Assembly (NCBI GenBank): GCA_903813345.2
Contig: CAIIXF020000008.1
Coordinates: 35,054,867-35,118,866, forward strand
Direction: 5' to 3'
DNA: 64,000 nucleotides
Source: Owenia fusiformis
Taxonomy: Eukaryota > Annelida > Polychaeta > Sabellida > Oweniidae
In this document: piece after piece, positions 1-14,500 of the stretch
How the letters are laid out: every line of letters starts with the position of its first letter
Position numbering within the stretch: the stretch's first letter is position 1
Program-made: the position numbers and the translations under genes
Notes under the pieces: model-generated
Seen by the model: only the letters and a program-made list of their open reading frames with translations
What the model was told of the DNA's origin: nothing
Databases searched by the model: none

Positions 1-479
1 ATTTATAGCTAAAATTTTAACAAGTGGAAGTATACACACTATCAACCTGTATACAGCCGGGGATATATAATATGAAAAATACAAATCAAGTGGTAAGTTT
101 TTACTTTAAATTTTTTAAACTTCTATGTTTTGCAAATAGCTGATTTCTTAGAATGATACAATGTGCTTGTGTTTGCAAATATCACATGACAAATTTATAG
201 CATTCTCATTGGTCAGATATTTAAATCCCTGTCTTATGACTCCTCCCCTAAAACCAGTACATTTTAAAATAAAAATACTTAATTACACAAAATATAGTGT
301 TATTTTGAATAAAATAAAGCAAGATATTAAATTGACATATGTTCATGCAAAACTGTGACAAAAAGTAGCAAGAACTGTTCAGTAGTTTTCAAGTTATGAG
401 GGAAAAACAAAGTAAATCCTCTGCAGCTCTGATTTTCAAAATTATCAAATCATCATATGATGTAATTCCTAACTGCCAC

Positions 480-590
480 TGGCCTTTTATACCCGACCCT
501 GGCCTTTAAAGTAATTTTGGGCCAAAATTTTTACAACCCCCTTGGAAACTTTGGAAAACCGAAACCCCTTGGCAAAAGCTGGATACGGGA
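480..590 (+). mobile_element. Fragment of the CAGGCCCGTAGCC terminal-repeat family
   Basis: The 3' half of the family is recognisable: a gggccaaaattt segment, then ccccttggaaa, then ccccttggcaaaagctggatacggg. The 5' end is missing. The short open frame starting at 542 is a product of this repeat and is not a gene. Confidence 0.6.
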
Positions 591-1752
591 CTTGGCAGCT
601 TCCCCTTACGTATATGAAGAATAAAATATCCCATAAAGAAAACATCCTAAAATTTAGTTTGTTGAATGAAATCCTAAAATCTTGTCGTGAAATAAAGTTC
701 GCCCAGGGAACTTGTGGACTGACAACTCGGGAATTGCAAAACAGATGTTCAATTCATAACAGCCTTATAAAATATAATTCCTGTCATTTCTTCAAGAATA
801 AAGATTTAGGGTATTTTACAACGGATTGTATATATCAGATTCCCAAACCTAAAGATTGCTCTAAACAGCACACTATATCACTATTAACATAAGCTACAAA
901 AATATTCCTACATCTACAGTTTTGTGAACGTGTTCTGTTGAGAAAAATGTTTATAAATGACTTTCGTTAACATCGATATTCTAGTACTAACAAGATAGAT
1001 ATATCAAATTGATTTTTTTAATAACAAAAATAGACATTTATAAGATATTGGAAGACGTTAGAGTTATCTTTATAATACCACAATCTGTACAAATCCATAT
1101 ATGGTCATGCCTGCTACCATATAAGGCAAGTATGACCTCTGACCTGCTGTCCTAGCTAGTTATTGGCACTGAATGAGCCTATAGATGTCCCTCCATGTAT
1201 CAGGATAATACTGTTGTCTAATTCTCCACTCAGCAAATTTATGTAACAGTACGATCATGATGGTCTTCTCTGCACATATTGTGTGTTCCATTTCTTTGGA
1301 TTCTACACATGATCTTCATACCCTTATAAGCATCCCATTTCGTCGAACCCAACTTGCACTATGCAAATCACAGTAACCTATAATTTGCACAGAAAACCAC
1401 ATCATGAAAAATGGAATTTTAAAGATATCAAGTGAACAGGCTTGTTCTCTATACATATTCACATACTTTATAATTGTATGAAATTCCAAGACATCGAAGA
1501 CACATATTTTTGTATTTCAAGATCGTATCTGCTGAGTGTTATTGGTCCTGATTGTTGCTCTAATTATACACACACGCCACCTATCTGTATTTCATTATTC
1601 CCGCTACATCAAACTACTGTACTTTTACGAGAACTTTTTGCACGTTAATTTTCCGTTGCACGATTTTAGAACACATACTACATTTGCACTGATTTAGCAC
1701 TAAATCCATGATTTGGTTGAATCTTTCCTCGATTCCTACATTGCACCGACGC

Positions 1753-1835
1753 CTCCTTGCACATTTATGCCCCCATGCACATTTATGCCCCCTTGCACAT
1801 TTATGCCTTCTTGCGCATTTAATGCCTCCTAGCAC
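1753..1835. repeat. 18-bp tandem repeat, about 4.5 copies
   Basis: Units like cccttgcacatttatgcc follow one another with few differences, probably in the FOXN2/3 3' UTR or its flank. Open frames across it on both strands are repeat artefacts. Confidence 0.85.
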
Positions 1836-2041
1836 AGTTATCTTTGTTGTGCATTTACAATCCAAGATCCTGTTTACTGTGCATGTTGTTACGAACACTT
1901 CCATTTAAATGGTCTATATGTACAAAAACTTCATCCACCACAGATCTCTATACACCGTGACCACAGATTTGATACCTACGCTAACTTGCGCTAGTATGCA
2001 CCAATCAGAAACCAAGCACCTCCGTGCAGGTGTGTATATCT

Positions 2042-2124
2042 CCATGGGTTTCTATTTCTTATCCATGAGTTTCTATTTCTTATCCATGGGTTTCTATTTC
2101 TTATCCATGGGTTTCTATTTCTTA
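2042..2124. repeat. 21-bp tandem repeat overlapping the FOXN2/3 stop codon
   Basis: Four nearly identical units (ccatgggtttctatttctta plus t) lie head to tail. The FOXN2/3 TAG is in the copy nearest the gene, and the last residues (KK) are encoded by the repeat. Confidence 0.95.
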
Positions 2125-2586
2125 ATGAGGCTTGGAGTGTCTGATTGTACTGGAGAATTTGAGTCACTAGGGCTAATGGCACGTATTGGGACTACATTGG
2201 ATGTATTGATCCCCGCTAGATTCAACAAAGCGTCTGCACCAAGTTTAACGTCCTCTTCCGCAGCTTCAGCTGGGGATGAGCATTTTTTCCGGATAAACCT
2301 CGAGAAATTTCCGGAATCGTTTAAAGTATTGTCATCTTCACACTCGCTCTCATCAAAATTTGATTCCTCACTCACGAAGCTGTCCACGCCATCACTTTGG
2401 TAACCATCAGCCGGACCAAAGTCGTATTCCTCATCTATTGAGGATGACCCGGAACCTGGGGAGGTGGGGGAGCGTATGAGATGCAGTGGAGAGGTGGCGC
2501 TGTAGGTGTGATCCTCGCTAGGTGACTCTGTGTACACGATAGGTTCTGTCAGCAAACGCTTCTGTACATGGGCCAGTTGTAGCTCC
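2115..2586 (-). CDS. FOXN3: FOXN2/3 last coding exon: acidic tail and stop
   Basis: The exon starts at a ctacattcag acceptor and encodes [12 protein letters not shown], a Ser/Asp/Glu-rich stretch ([19 protein letters not shown]) and the conserved DALLNLAGI. It ends SLIKK and TAG at 2117-2115. The stop codon lies inside the fourth unit of a 21-bp tandem array (2042-2124). Confidence 0.93.
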
Positions 2587-5500
2587 CTGAATGTAGAGAA
2601 GACAGTATTAAGTAAGATAAGGAAGACTTCACACGTCAAAAGACACACATTAGATCCTGTATAATCAAGAAATCTCAGCCACATAAAATTTCAGGTTTTT
2701 TATTTTATAAGGAATCAGGATAAGGAGAGATAAAAGATTTGAACCAAAGCATATCTTCATTAGAGAGCTGACTAGACATAGTCGTTTTACTGTACATTAA
2801 AAACACGGAAATGACATGGGTTCTGCTTTTTTGGGTCACTGTGTATTCAGTTATACAAAAATATATAGCAATATACACATCAGAGAGTAAATGAGGGATT
2901 CAAAAAGGTGTTTATACATACATTTTTCTCTTCAGTCGTCGCTTCTCACGGGCACTTCCAAACTCAGGAGGAGATGGTGACCTTGACCTTCTTACACGCT
3001 TGCCATTCACGAGAGCTAGAGGCTTCAAACGTGGATCTGAAAATATATCATGAAATTAAATTCCTTCTCATGACTCCAGGTGCAGAATCCATCCAGATTT
3101 CAAAATCAAATTGAGTGCACCACCCTTTTCTTTAGTGCAGTAAAGGTGCTATATAAGCCAGTATGTATTATTATCACTAAATTTATGTTTTATATTAATG
3201 CAAACCCATGTAGAGGTTTATGTACCGTACTGGATCGATACACATACTATAGCAGGGGTTTCATTAGCAGCAGGCAACAGGCGATTTTCACTGGTTGTTT
3301 CACAAAATTGCCTGTTGTTTTTAGGACTTTTCCATGTTTAAATTTATGATTTCCATTAATTCTGCCTGTTGTTTTCATTTATTTAGCCTGTTGTGAGAAA
3401 TTCTAGTGAAACCCCTGCTATAATATGCATGGATATATACTAGTCTTCAAGAAATACGTAATAATTACATAATATGGAAGTTCCCTTATTTAATTATTTA
3501 TCAATCAACAAATAACGACAAAAAGATTGCATAATCCACTCATTAATGGCCTTAAGGACTGTCAATAGATGGCGAAGTATATATAATACATGGGTTTATT
3601 TGTATATTTTAACAAGTAAAATATATTGAAGTTTGAAATATGTTTATAAATAATCTTGAGAAAAGTGTAATATTAATAAGATTTACTTTTTGAATGATAT
3701 TAATATGACTTTTTGATCGGCCCTTGTAGGTAGTGCTTTTGAAGTTTTAATACAAAAATATTTACACAGCAAACCAATGGGACTGATGTGAAGAATAACC
3801 CACTGGAGACAATTAGTGAACTGGCATCTATACGAGTCCTGGCTCCCATAGGTGAATTTAAGAACCCCTAAATACGGGATTCAAACATAGATATTTACTA
3901 ATACAGTGAACTTACTCCTAGATGGCCTACTGTTTGGAGAGCCTTTCATCTGCACAAGGGCACTGGCTGCATCAATGTCCGACACATCTGAAACGACAAG
4001 ATTCACCATAAATTATTGAATACATATTTTCTTAACATTTCATATTACAAACAAGATACATTTGGCACTAACACTGACAAGGAATCTAATTATGACATGA
4101 CGCAACATTGCATGATAAATAATAATAAAATTGGATTTTTAATATTACATATTATTTTATAACATGAGGACTGATATGTATTTAGTTGCATAGATGGAAA
4201 ATTAAGATATATATATGATTTAAGAAACATGAGCGATTGATTGTAAAAATTATTTAGAAAATAGTTTAATACACTACATGGAATATAAATGCAATGGGCA
4301 TCTTTTTGAAATAGGTTGAAAGTTAAAAATTATAGGCAATCTTCACTCTGATAAACGTTCATTCAAATAGTAGAATATTAAGACGATGCATACGAAAGAT
4401 ATAGAGAGATCATATCGCCCTACATATATGTGGTATATATTGACATGTGGCAACTACAATTGGCTTAGTATTGTTCAGAAATACACATATATCAAGCAGT
4501 TTTCCCGCATATTTGCACAGTTGCTACAATCATTGATCTATTGAAATATTTTATTGAATCCCATCCTCATAAACTGCTCACTCACATATAAAAATTAAAA
4601 TGATCTTTTCATAAATAATAAACGTCATAAACAAGGAGAAATAGCATTCCATAGGCTTTGCTTTCATTGGCTATTGATTCTCACGATCTCAAATATGTCT
4701 GTTTTACAAAACGAGGTTCACTCTTGTGAAAATGCGAACTTAATTTAAGAACTAAGCTCTTAACTAATTAAAATGTGAGCTAGCTCAAAATTATGTGAGC
4801 TCTATTTGAATTGATGTGCTGTACTACCAATGTATCAAGCTCTAAATGATAAACACAAAACATGACGAAAAATTAGCTGTTTAATAGAAGTAACATTTAG
4901 TAGTGGTACAATACAGTACGAATCTATTGCCTTTGGATACTTATTGATTTCTATATAATATCCTTGGGCAGAATTAAAGAAGTCAACGTGTACTCCATCA
5001 TAATGTTGCTTCAATTTGCTTAATGCATTACACAAAGCCGAAAATCCAAATTTCTTTATTCATAATGATGCACCAAGGGTGTATGTAATACGTGCAAGTG
5101 TCTAGCAAATGTATTTGTAAATTAACCTGTCTCATATCTAGCCTATCTAAACTACCTTGGATAAACCAAATGTAAAGATTAATTTTATTTCTAAATTATG
5201 TTTAGAAAAGGATCATGTACAAAGAAATCTATTTTCATTTTTTATTTTTAATCAATAGTGTACCAGCATGTGCATACACAGTAAAGCCAGGCTTTCAAGT
5301 AGGGTTCTGACACGATTTCAACATTTATGATTATTAATTGCGCTAGGATCGTTTAGTTTAGACGAGTCGTTACAATTACATACAAAAATGTCAAAGTGAT
5401 CGCAAAGTTTAGTCACCATTAGAACATTTATAGAAATATGTCTTAATTTCAAACATCACTTAATCACTTAAAATGTTGTGTTTTGTAACAAATTGATATA

Positions 5501-8500
5501 TTTATTGAATATATGAATTCAGATACATTTTTTATCAATTGAATAAAATGACATTCTCAAGAAATCAAAACATTGATAGAGATATACCGGATTTCAGTAT
5601 ATCACATTTTCAAATTGCTTTTTGTGAGAAATTTGAAGTATTACACTGATACAGTGTATTTTGCAAGAAATTGATAAGTTTTCGTTTCCGCCGGTGTGTT
5701 TAGCCTTCAGTAGAGGATTATGTATAATGCTCCGAGATTAGACGGGGATTTTTTGTTCCAAGAAATGCTACAGTTATTGACCTATTACAGTAAGATGAGG
5801 TGAAATTGTCATTAAAACATCACGACAGTGAGATCATAGTCATTAGCAAATATCATACTGCGAGTGATTTGTATCATCGCCATGGTAATGCTACAACAAA
5901 ATCTCAACAGTCTTGGGAGATGATTAAAAATGGCGACCCACTCAAAGCTGATATCAAGCCTATCAGAATTAAATAAATCACACTTCTCCCATGATAAAAG
6001 CATCGAAAGATTCATGTTTTGTAATGAAAAATAGAGCAGAAAAGAGTGGAATTGGCAAAGAATAAAGTTTACAGGCATGTAGTTAACACTCTAAATTGTA
6101 TAGATATGCAAGAAAATGAAGGTGTTTATTCAAATTTTAAAGAGAAAGATCATCATACAGACATGATCGGGGAAAATGTTTAGGGTTGGGCGTGTAATCA
6201 GCTCATACTTGTGTCTTGAGAGAACGTATCTGCTATAAATTAAATTAAAATCTATCTTGAATTGAGATATACTGGCCATTCACATGATTAATTATGCCAC
6301 TGTATAAACATTACTAATTCTACCTTTTCTCCGTGGATTAGATAGACTTGTATCGCTGAAATGTATTTCGTGCCTTTATTTGTCATTGCCGTTTTGGTCA
6401 GATAACCTGATAACTAGTACAAGGTTGTTCATTTAATTGTTGCATATTGGGACAGTGCTTTGTTATCACCATGGTAACTACCATTTACACAATGTCATTG
6501 CAAAGCATGACGCAAAATGCCTCTGAAGTGATACTAAACTAAATAACATGTCCACATTTGGAGGTACATGGAAATATTGATGATACATTGAGTCAAATCA
6601 AATGATTTCAGCCTTAAATCAAGTATCCATTCACCCCCCATTCATTTCCTAACCAAGACTGCTTTAGAGAAAAGGAGTAAACTATGGGTATTGATTCGAC
6701 TAAAATTATTTGAATTTGTGGTGAGATAAAATGCTGTTGATGTAAAAGTTATTGACATACGAAAATACACATTTTAACTGTAGTACTTTTAATGTTACAG
6801 AATTTATTTATAAACACACTGATAGAATCATCCTATGTTTGTTATAAAAAACAATCCAATCAAAATAATTTTTAGATATCTCAATGTCAAAGAGACAATT
6901 GAAGATTCAAAATTAATTCAAACATGTCAAATTTTGAAAGTCAAATCAGGTTTTCGTCATTGTATGCTAAAAGTTTATAAAACGCTTTGAAAGTTTTTTA
7001 TGACCCCGAAAAAATACTCTTAAACTTTTACTAACCTATCCCATTCTACTGCTAAGTATGTCATTACAACCATACCAAAATATCTCACGATAAAACTTGA
7101 TAGAACTTGAAGTACCGATCTTCTTAAAAGTTATCCATTGCATCAATTGAGACAATTATCCACATACATTATCCCTTACAAATTCGTCATTCAGTGCATA
7201 GATGTTACTGAGAAAACATGGACAATGAAATATTTTGTAAGAGAAAGCAATAAAAATTGTCTAGGCTATAAATTTTGCAAATGATAGCATCAAGTGAACA
7301 AAGAGTAGAGATTATGACCTAACTGTTTGGATCACCGAAACCACTCTAAACTACTCTTGTTAGGACGTTAGATTTTGAGCTGTTACGACTTAAATTTTTC
7401 TATAAAATGTCACCAATTTCAAGATAATGTTATAGATGATGGATAAAATTTTAAGTCGTAACAGCTCAAAATCTAACGTCCTAACAAGAAATGGATAAAA
7501 ATTCACGTCTGATATATTTTCATGAAGAAGTGTATTGCGAGAAACAACAAACTATCAGAGTTTGAGCCAATTCACATATTTTATATCCCATAATTTTTGT
7601 CGGCATCACAAAACATGAACATGACATTTTGGAGGTCATAAAAGGAAAAAACTTTCATAATATTGAAAGCCCTCACGTTATAAGATAACACTATCAAAAT
7701 ACTATATTACTCAATAACAGATACGTTTCATTTTCGCCTGAGGATAAATACATGAGTAGGCACAATCAATAAAACTATTATGATCTAAGATTGTTAAACA
7801 TACGTACACGTAAAGGTCAAGAGTTAGATAAGTTGTTTTTTGATTCACATTTATTTTTATGAAGTTTGGCTGAACTTGTACAAAATTATTAAAAGTTTCA
7901 AATGTTTACGGTAAAACCTGTTTAAAGCAAAAACTACTTGGAACAATTAGGTGTTCATTTCAAATAATGGCTTAACAGAGACATCTAAAATATGGGATTG
8001 AAGTGTTTATGGGATTGAAGAGTTCATGTGATTGAAAAGTGTTCATGGGATTGAAAAGTGTTCCTATCTGGAGGTGTTCACTGTAAGAGGTGTTCGCACA
8101 CACAAATTCAGATTGACCAGAAACTGATCATGATGTGAACAAGTTGGCCTTATATGGGGTAGCAAATATACAAAAACTGGGCCAGATAATACAAAGCACT
8201 TTCCATGAGCTCGGTTTATTCAACATGCCCTTATATTACTTTGAGAGAGATTCGCTTAGATTGAAATTTACATTGTGGCTAGTTAAAGCAAACAGTTGAT
8301 ATTAACACTAAATTTTTTACATTAAGAGACATAAAACTGAGTGATGATATACTGCCTTAGTTCACCACATCCTTTTGTATTGCAGTTAAATCAAGATAGT
8401 TAATTTTTGCAATGGAAATATTCATACTAGAAACAATTCACAAAATGGGAGGAAATGATTTCATATAACCCTGAAGTGCCATTACAATAAAAATTCAAAA

Positions 8501-11500
8501 AATATTTTTTAAGAATTTGTTAAATGGAAAATCTGTGGTATGTGAAACATTTATAAAAGTAAAAGTTGAAGGACCCTTTAAGTACTGTATGTGGTCCCAC
8601 CCCTTTCTATTTAGCATAAAATACATTAAAAACACAGCATTTTATTCGTTTCCCATAAATCTCTAACCAGAACCCTGCTTAAAAATCATCATTATTCTTA
8701 TAATAAAAAAAATTGCCATACATGAGATTCCCGGGGATTTTTATTTCTTTCATATATGGGCGCTTATAAGAATGGTCTGAAGGATATATTTTTTACCCTG
8801 GACGCTAATTACAGAGAATACCGAATATGTATATTCAAAAACATCAAATTAACAAAGAAAAATCGGGACATATCTGGCGTGAAAAATTTCCCCGAGCAAT
8901 TGTTACTTATCCGGTAAAATCATCTCCAAGCGGGTAACGACTCTAATGTGTTATGATAGGACTTATTACATGCTTACAATAGGATTACACCGGGATTAAT
9001 ATCAAAGGATAATATTGATATAATGAGCTAGCCTTAATGACTCCTCACAGGTGCGGATTACCAGGCATTACCTAGAGTCTATTGTATAATTCAGCGCAAG
9101 GTCTTCTCAAGTATTGTTTGCTTCCATTTTGATATTCCAAATAAGTTTATTATAAGGTCTCAGCATTTTTATCTCAAACTTACAATTAGGCCTCACCCAC
9201 CCAAGTTTTGTGCCCCACCAAGCCTCCTCTACAAAAGCCTCATCCAGGCCCCTTCTAACTGAGCCTTACCCCCCCCCCCCCATCTAAGCCTCCCACACAA
9301 TCTGGGTCCACCTAAACGATACTCACCAGTAAATGACTTGCTAGATGACTGAGCCAATCTCTTGCTGAGAAATGGGAACAGATCTAGAAAGGAAAAATGT
9401 GAAAATGTGAATCAAAAAAAACAGAAAATGTGACAGAAAAATAATACATAAGTGAAAAGCTCTCACTATTCATCAATGGATGATTTGGATAGGTCAGGCA
9501 AGAAGTAAGAAACACTGAGCCATGTCCTTTTTTCTAAATCACACATTAGAGGAATTTAGTTTTTAAACCATATATCTTAAAACTATGTTAGCACGTGTTA
9601 TATCTAAGTGAACGTCGTCTAATTATATAACTCAGTTATTTGTAAATAAGTATTCTGATTTATCAAAGTAATTCTTTAACTAATGCTTAAGAAGCTGACT
9701 ACTCCAAGGGATAACACCATCTTACAATGGTACATAATACAGTCTGTGAATCTTACAATGGTATATGAATGTCACAAGCTATTGGCTTTAACCATTTTAG
9801 GATCACTTTGCAGAATTTTGCATGGTTCCATCTGGTTTAGTCTTGCTCCAAGCCCTAATGACCAGGATAAATTTGCAGAATTTTGCATGATTACATCTGG
9901 TTAAGTCTTGCTCCAAGCCCTAATGACCAAGCCCATATGCACCTCACATCAATCACAAAAAGTGAAGTGAATAAAACAGAGATTTAGAGACTTAATGCAA
10001 GGCTACACCCTGTTAAGACTGGGATAATGTAGTCAGAATATAACATACAAAACAAGGTTTGAATCCTATGAGTTAAATTACAACATAAAACAACAACAAC
10101 AACAACAACAAGACACATTAAAGTGTTGTAAATAATACTCACGGGGAGATGGTGTGTTATGGTTAAACTGCTGTGTGGTCAATGTGAGGGGCCGTCTTGC
10201 ACTGAAAATAGAAAACACGAAAGATACAAATAGATTGTTAAACAATACAGTGTTCTCCCCAGGATTCTTTTCAAGTGGGTACATATCAAAATATGGAAAA
10301 TGGAAGGCAAGAAATTCCAAATAACAGCCAAAAATTCCTGTTATGAATCTAAATTAAAGGGTAGGGTAGGGATGAATTGCAAAGTACATGATGTAGTATC
10401 AATGAAGACAAAATCAAGAAAAATAGAAGCTATGGAAAAAACCTTTACAAATACATTGTAACAACCAAAAATGCATGCTCTAAATCTTGAAGATCACAAC
10501 ACAAACTTCACAGTTAAAACATATTGGCTGGTTACACAGCAGAGGCCAACTAAATAGCAGAGTATGGATTGTGTTTTTGCATCAAGTATCATGCAGCTAG
10601 TTCGGTAACCATGGCAACCCTAATAATATTATTTGCCGGGATAAGGCCGCATGTATTCCCTATTTCTGTTATATTCATTTATTGGGGAATGTGTCATCCC
10701 AGAGAGCTAGGATGAATTGATTTAGGGAGTTTCTATTGAATGCAAGTTACAGTTCATTGAAATTATCGTACAGTTTGCTAAATACATAGTTACAGTTCAT
10801 TGAAGACAATTTACAGTTCTTTGAAAAAATCATACAGTTCGCTGAATAGAGTTCCAAATCATTGAAAATATGTTAAGGTATATTAAATAAAATTAGCAGA
10901 ACAGCAACATATAACCATTAGTAATGTGTAAAGATGGTTTCCATTCATTGTATTCAATTCTTCACATTTTAAGGAGTTCACTTCAATTTGTTTGTTAAGA
11001 AAAACCTAATGACAATAACAAACAAATAACTGAAACACTGAAATAAAACATTTCCGAATGATATAAAAATTCAATTCAGACATTTAAGACAAATGTGAAA
11101 ACATGTAAAACTTCCATCTGAACATAGCATAGAAGAGATAAGAGAATATATTGATTCCCACATATCGCAAAATGTCCGCATTTATTCACGTTATCATGAA
11201 AAATTGAAAAAAATTGTGAATAAAAATTGTCATTTTCTATATGAAAATACAATATACAATAATGACAAATGCGTAGTTTCACATTTTCTCATTTCAAATA
11301 AGAACACAAAATATTTTAAAGAAATATGCGGAATAGACTATGTAGAAGCTTATACTACAAGAACAAACTACTTCTGGCAATTTGTTTCCAGTGATGATTA
11401 TAGCACTTTTATTTCTAGGCTGTCTCCATGGAAATGACAAACTTAATGCATCCTTATTAAATGAAATTAATTGACAAACTGCAACTGAATAGTAATTAAC

Positions 11501-14500
11501 GCAACATGTTCTGTAAATGTAGAGTCAGCTCATTATTTTTTGTTCGTGTCGATTTTCATCGTTTTGAAAATATATTCAAACAGTGCATGTTTCAAGTACA
11601 GTAGTTATATAACTAAAGTCATGTTTTCTTCTTCATCAATACATAGAAAATTGGTTTGCGGAAAAAGGCAGATGAGTATCTATAAATTGGAGATAAATAT
11701 TACATTGTCTACTCTACTGTCTTGACGATATGTCCTTAGTAATAAGGATATATTTATGTTTGATACAAATATATAAAAGTGTGTTAAGACATGATATCCG
11801 CTGTGTTATTTAGTGATAACAGTCGACTCATTAATTACCCAGATATCCCAGATATCGCCATTAGAGTCACTATTATCAAATCTATATAGATGTTTATGAA
11901 CGAGAATATAGTGGTACTCTATACCAGCCAAGCTACTTCATCATTTTTATTTTAATGCCAATTTGATACGTAGGAAATTGAGATCAATTAAGAGTTACAT
12001 GCATGAACGCTATTTTTAAATGAATGGGAAACGGAGTTAAGGTCCCGTAATCGAAACTCGTTTCACATTATTACAGGTCCTACAAAAGAATACTCTGTAA
12101 TAGAAAATACATTGTTATATCAACTTAATTTATAAAGAAGAATGCGATTGAGGTTTTTAAGAAGTGTTGTGTCATCACCATGACAATGAATATCTAACTT
12201 GCCCACCCGCATGCGTTACCAGCAGCAAAACACAATGGCAACATAGAATTCTTTAAGTATGGTGCAAATAAATTGAAAGGCGCATTATAGAATAAAGTCG
12301 TACTGAATCATAACTGCCCGAAGTGTTTCCGATAATAACAAACTCTACATTACGCAAACATCAGGTAGAACAATTGCTTATTTAACTTCATACACAATAT
12401 CGGGATCTATCTACATAACTGGTATAATAACTAAGTACAACCCTTAAAGAAAATCTCAACACTCTACTATTGTATGTATATATTTATTGCCCTTTATATA
12501 AAGGAGATACATGTATACAAATTATGTAAATGTTAAATTGAAAAATTTATATTATATTTAACTAAGCCTTGGATTTGACATTTTGAATCTTCATTCTACA
12601 AGATAATTTAATCTTTTGATGTGCATTATTCTCTTGAGAATGAAATTCAAATCTTGTGGTCTTCCATATATCCCCCTCAGACTCTCAATTGGTCTGTAAG
12701 CTCTAAGCAATAAAGTGAATTGAAATCTGATCTTGGAAAGGCGCTCATTAATCCAAAAAATCAAAAGGTCATGGATATGTTATGTCATTTCTCTTTAAAA
12801 TTTGAATAAACATTCTGATATTTTTACATTTGTAGACAATTTAGAGTATTAACTACATATCTGTGTCCTTTATTCCTTGCTAATTCCACTCTTTCTCACC
12901 ATATTTTCCATTTCAAAACAATACCCCCCATGATATTTTCCGGCTAAATCTGAGTGTGAACAGTTACAGCTGAATAGCAGATTGCAAACAAATCTCTTGA
13001 TATATTGTTTGCCATTTGGCTTGTTTATTGATTATAGACTTAGTCACTTGATTCTTAGACTGAACAGATTGAGAGAATAAACAGAAAACGACAATAGAGC
13101 CATTGATGCTAAATGACAATCTTGAGCCACCGATTCTATGTAAGCATATTATTGTTTCAATTTTGACTCATTTCCGATTTTAAGTGATTTTTATAATTTG
13201 ACTGTCCATGCAATCAAGAATGCTTTAAGGGATTTCAGTCATTTCGATAGCGATATACACGTAGATGTATACATGTCAGAAAATACATGACAAAAAACAG
13301 ATATCAGGTATTTGATTGACCCATATGTTATTACTAATAACAAAATCTACTCTAGTAAATTAATTCTCAAAAGTGACACTTTTTAACTCAATCCAGTAAT
13401 AACATTTGCAAAATAGGATGCGTTTTATTATTATAAATAGCTGTATTATATCATAATCATCATATAAGAGCAAAAAATGATCCTTTTTGATCTGATTACC
13501 TTGTGTATGATTTATGCTATCATTAGGTATACAAATTATGCACTATCACCCATGAACCAGAAAACATTAAAACCTCAGCTCATCACCATCAATAAATATC
13601 AGATCCCTATTTGTAATCAGTTTGCAGGTAATATGACGTTCCGTTTGATACTTCATAATGCTATTTTACTTCATTTCTCTCAAAAATTTGATTAAAGTGT
13701 CTCAGTTTTTGGCACTTTTATATAATTTGGAGAGTAGAGTATATGTTTTTATATTTCATTCCCTGCTGATTCCACTCTTTTTTACAATATTTTGCATTGA
13801 AAAACATGACCATCTGCACCATTTTCAGATCTGATTACCCCTTTATAATACATGAACTTGCTATATGCTTCATCATTCTTTCTATAAATGGATTACCAGG
13901 ACTTGATTAAATTCAATTGGGGGTTTAGAGCAGCTGAATATTGCCACACGTCTGCCATCCTGTGTTGTTACATCACTATAGCAACGGAAAAACAATCCCA
14001 GCTGCCACACGACCAGAATGAGGCTTGAAACCACTGTATCAATAGGCTAATTGGCAAAGGTTCGCTTTATCTCAATTGTAATCTACTTGGTAATTTTCAC
14101 AAGATAAAAGACTAAAAAATGAGTCAATACTCCTTTGATTCTGTATTTGTATTAAAGATACTTTTCAAGCTAGTCTCAACTGACCACAAATCCGACAAGA
14201 TTTAGCCGTCGGCACATCGCATTGTTGTGTGGAAATACTGATCAGCCAATTCATTAAATTGTCCATTTATTAATTAAATTGCTATAAATATCAGGTGAAA
14301 ACTGTTATTATCAGACAGAATAAATATCTGCGAATCACCTATAGCTAATATAAGGACAATGGCAAATAACAGAACAAACTGTTTTATATAAAGTATGGTA
14401 TGTAGAGAGCATTCCATGCCCCTTCACTAAATCAGGTATCTGCAGAGGAATAATGAAAATTTCCACAAAAGCATCATAACATGTTTTTTATGTTTTTGAC

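Larger units (their letters stand above)
1..2114. other. 3' flank of FOXN2/3, no other gene seen
   Basis: This stretch holds the FOXN2/3 3' UTR and whatever lies beyond. There is no AATAAA on the minus strand; weak ATTAAA matches lie at 1818-1823 and 1017-1022, so the cleavage site is unknown. It also contains a transposon fragment (480-590) and an 18-bp tandem array (1753-1835). Confidence 0.5.
3988..9326 (-). other. FOXN2/3 intron between coding exons 4 and 5
   Basis: A large AT-rich intron of about 5.3 kb. It contains an X-box-like motif at 6465-6478, a perfect foldback at 7356-7488 and an 18-bp-scale tandem at 7994-8064 inside a degraded terminal-repeat element. No coding exon was recognised. 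Confidence 0.8.

Noticed and set aside
542-892. 116-codon open frame
   Set aside because: It starts inside a CAGGCCC-family repeat fragment and is not similar to any protein I know.
10262-10320. Fragment gtgttctccccaggattctt near 10250 as a transposon end shared with 51754
   Set aside because: Only about 30 bp are alike and no opposite end could be found at either place.
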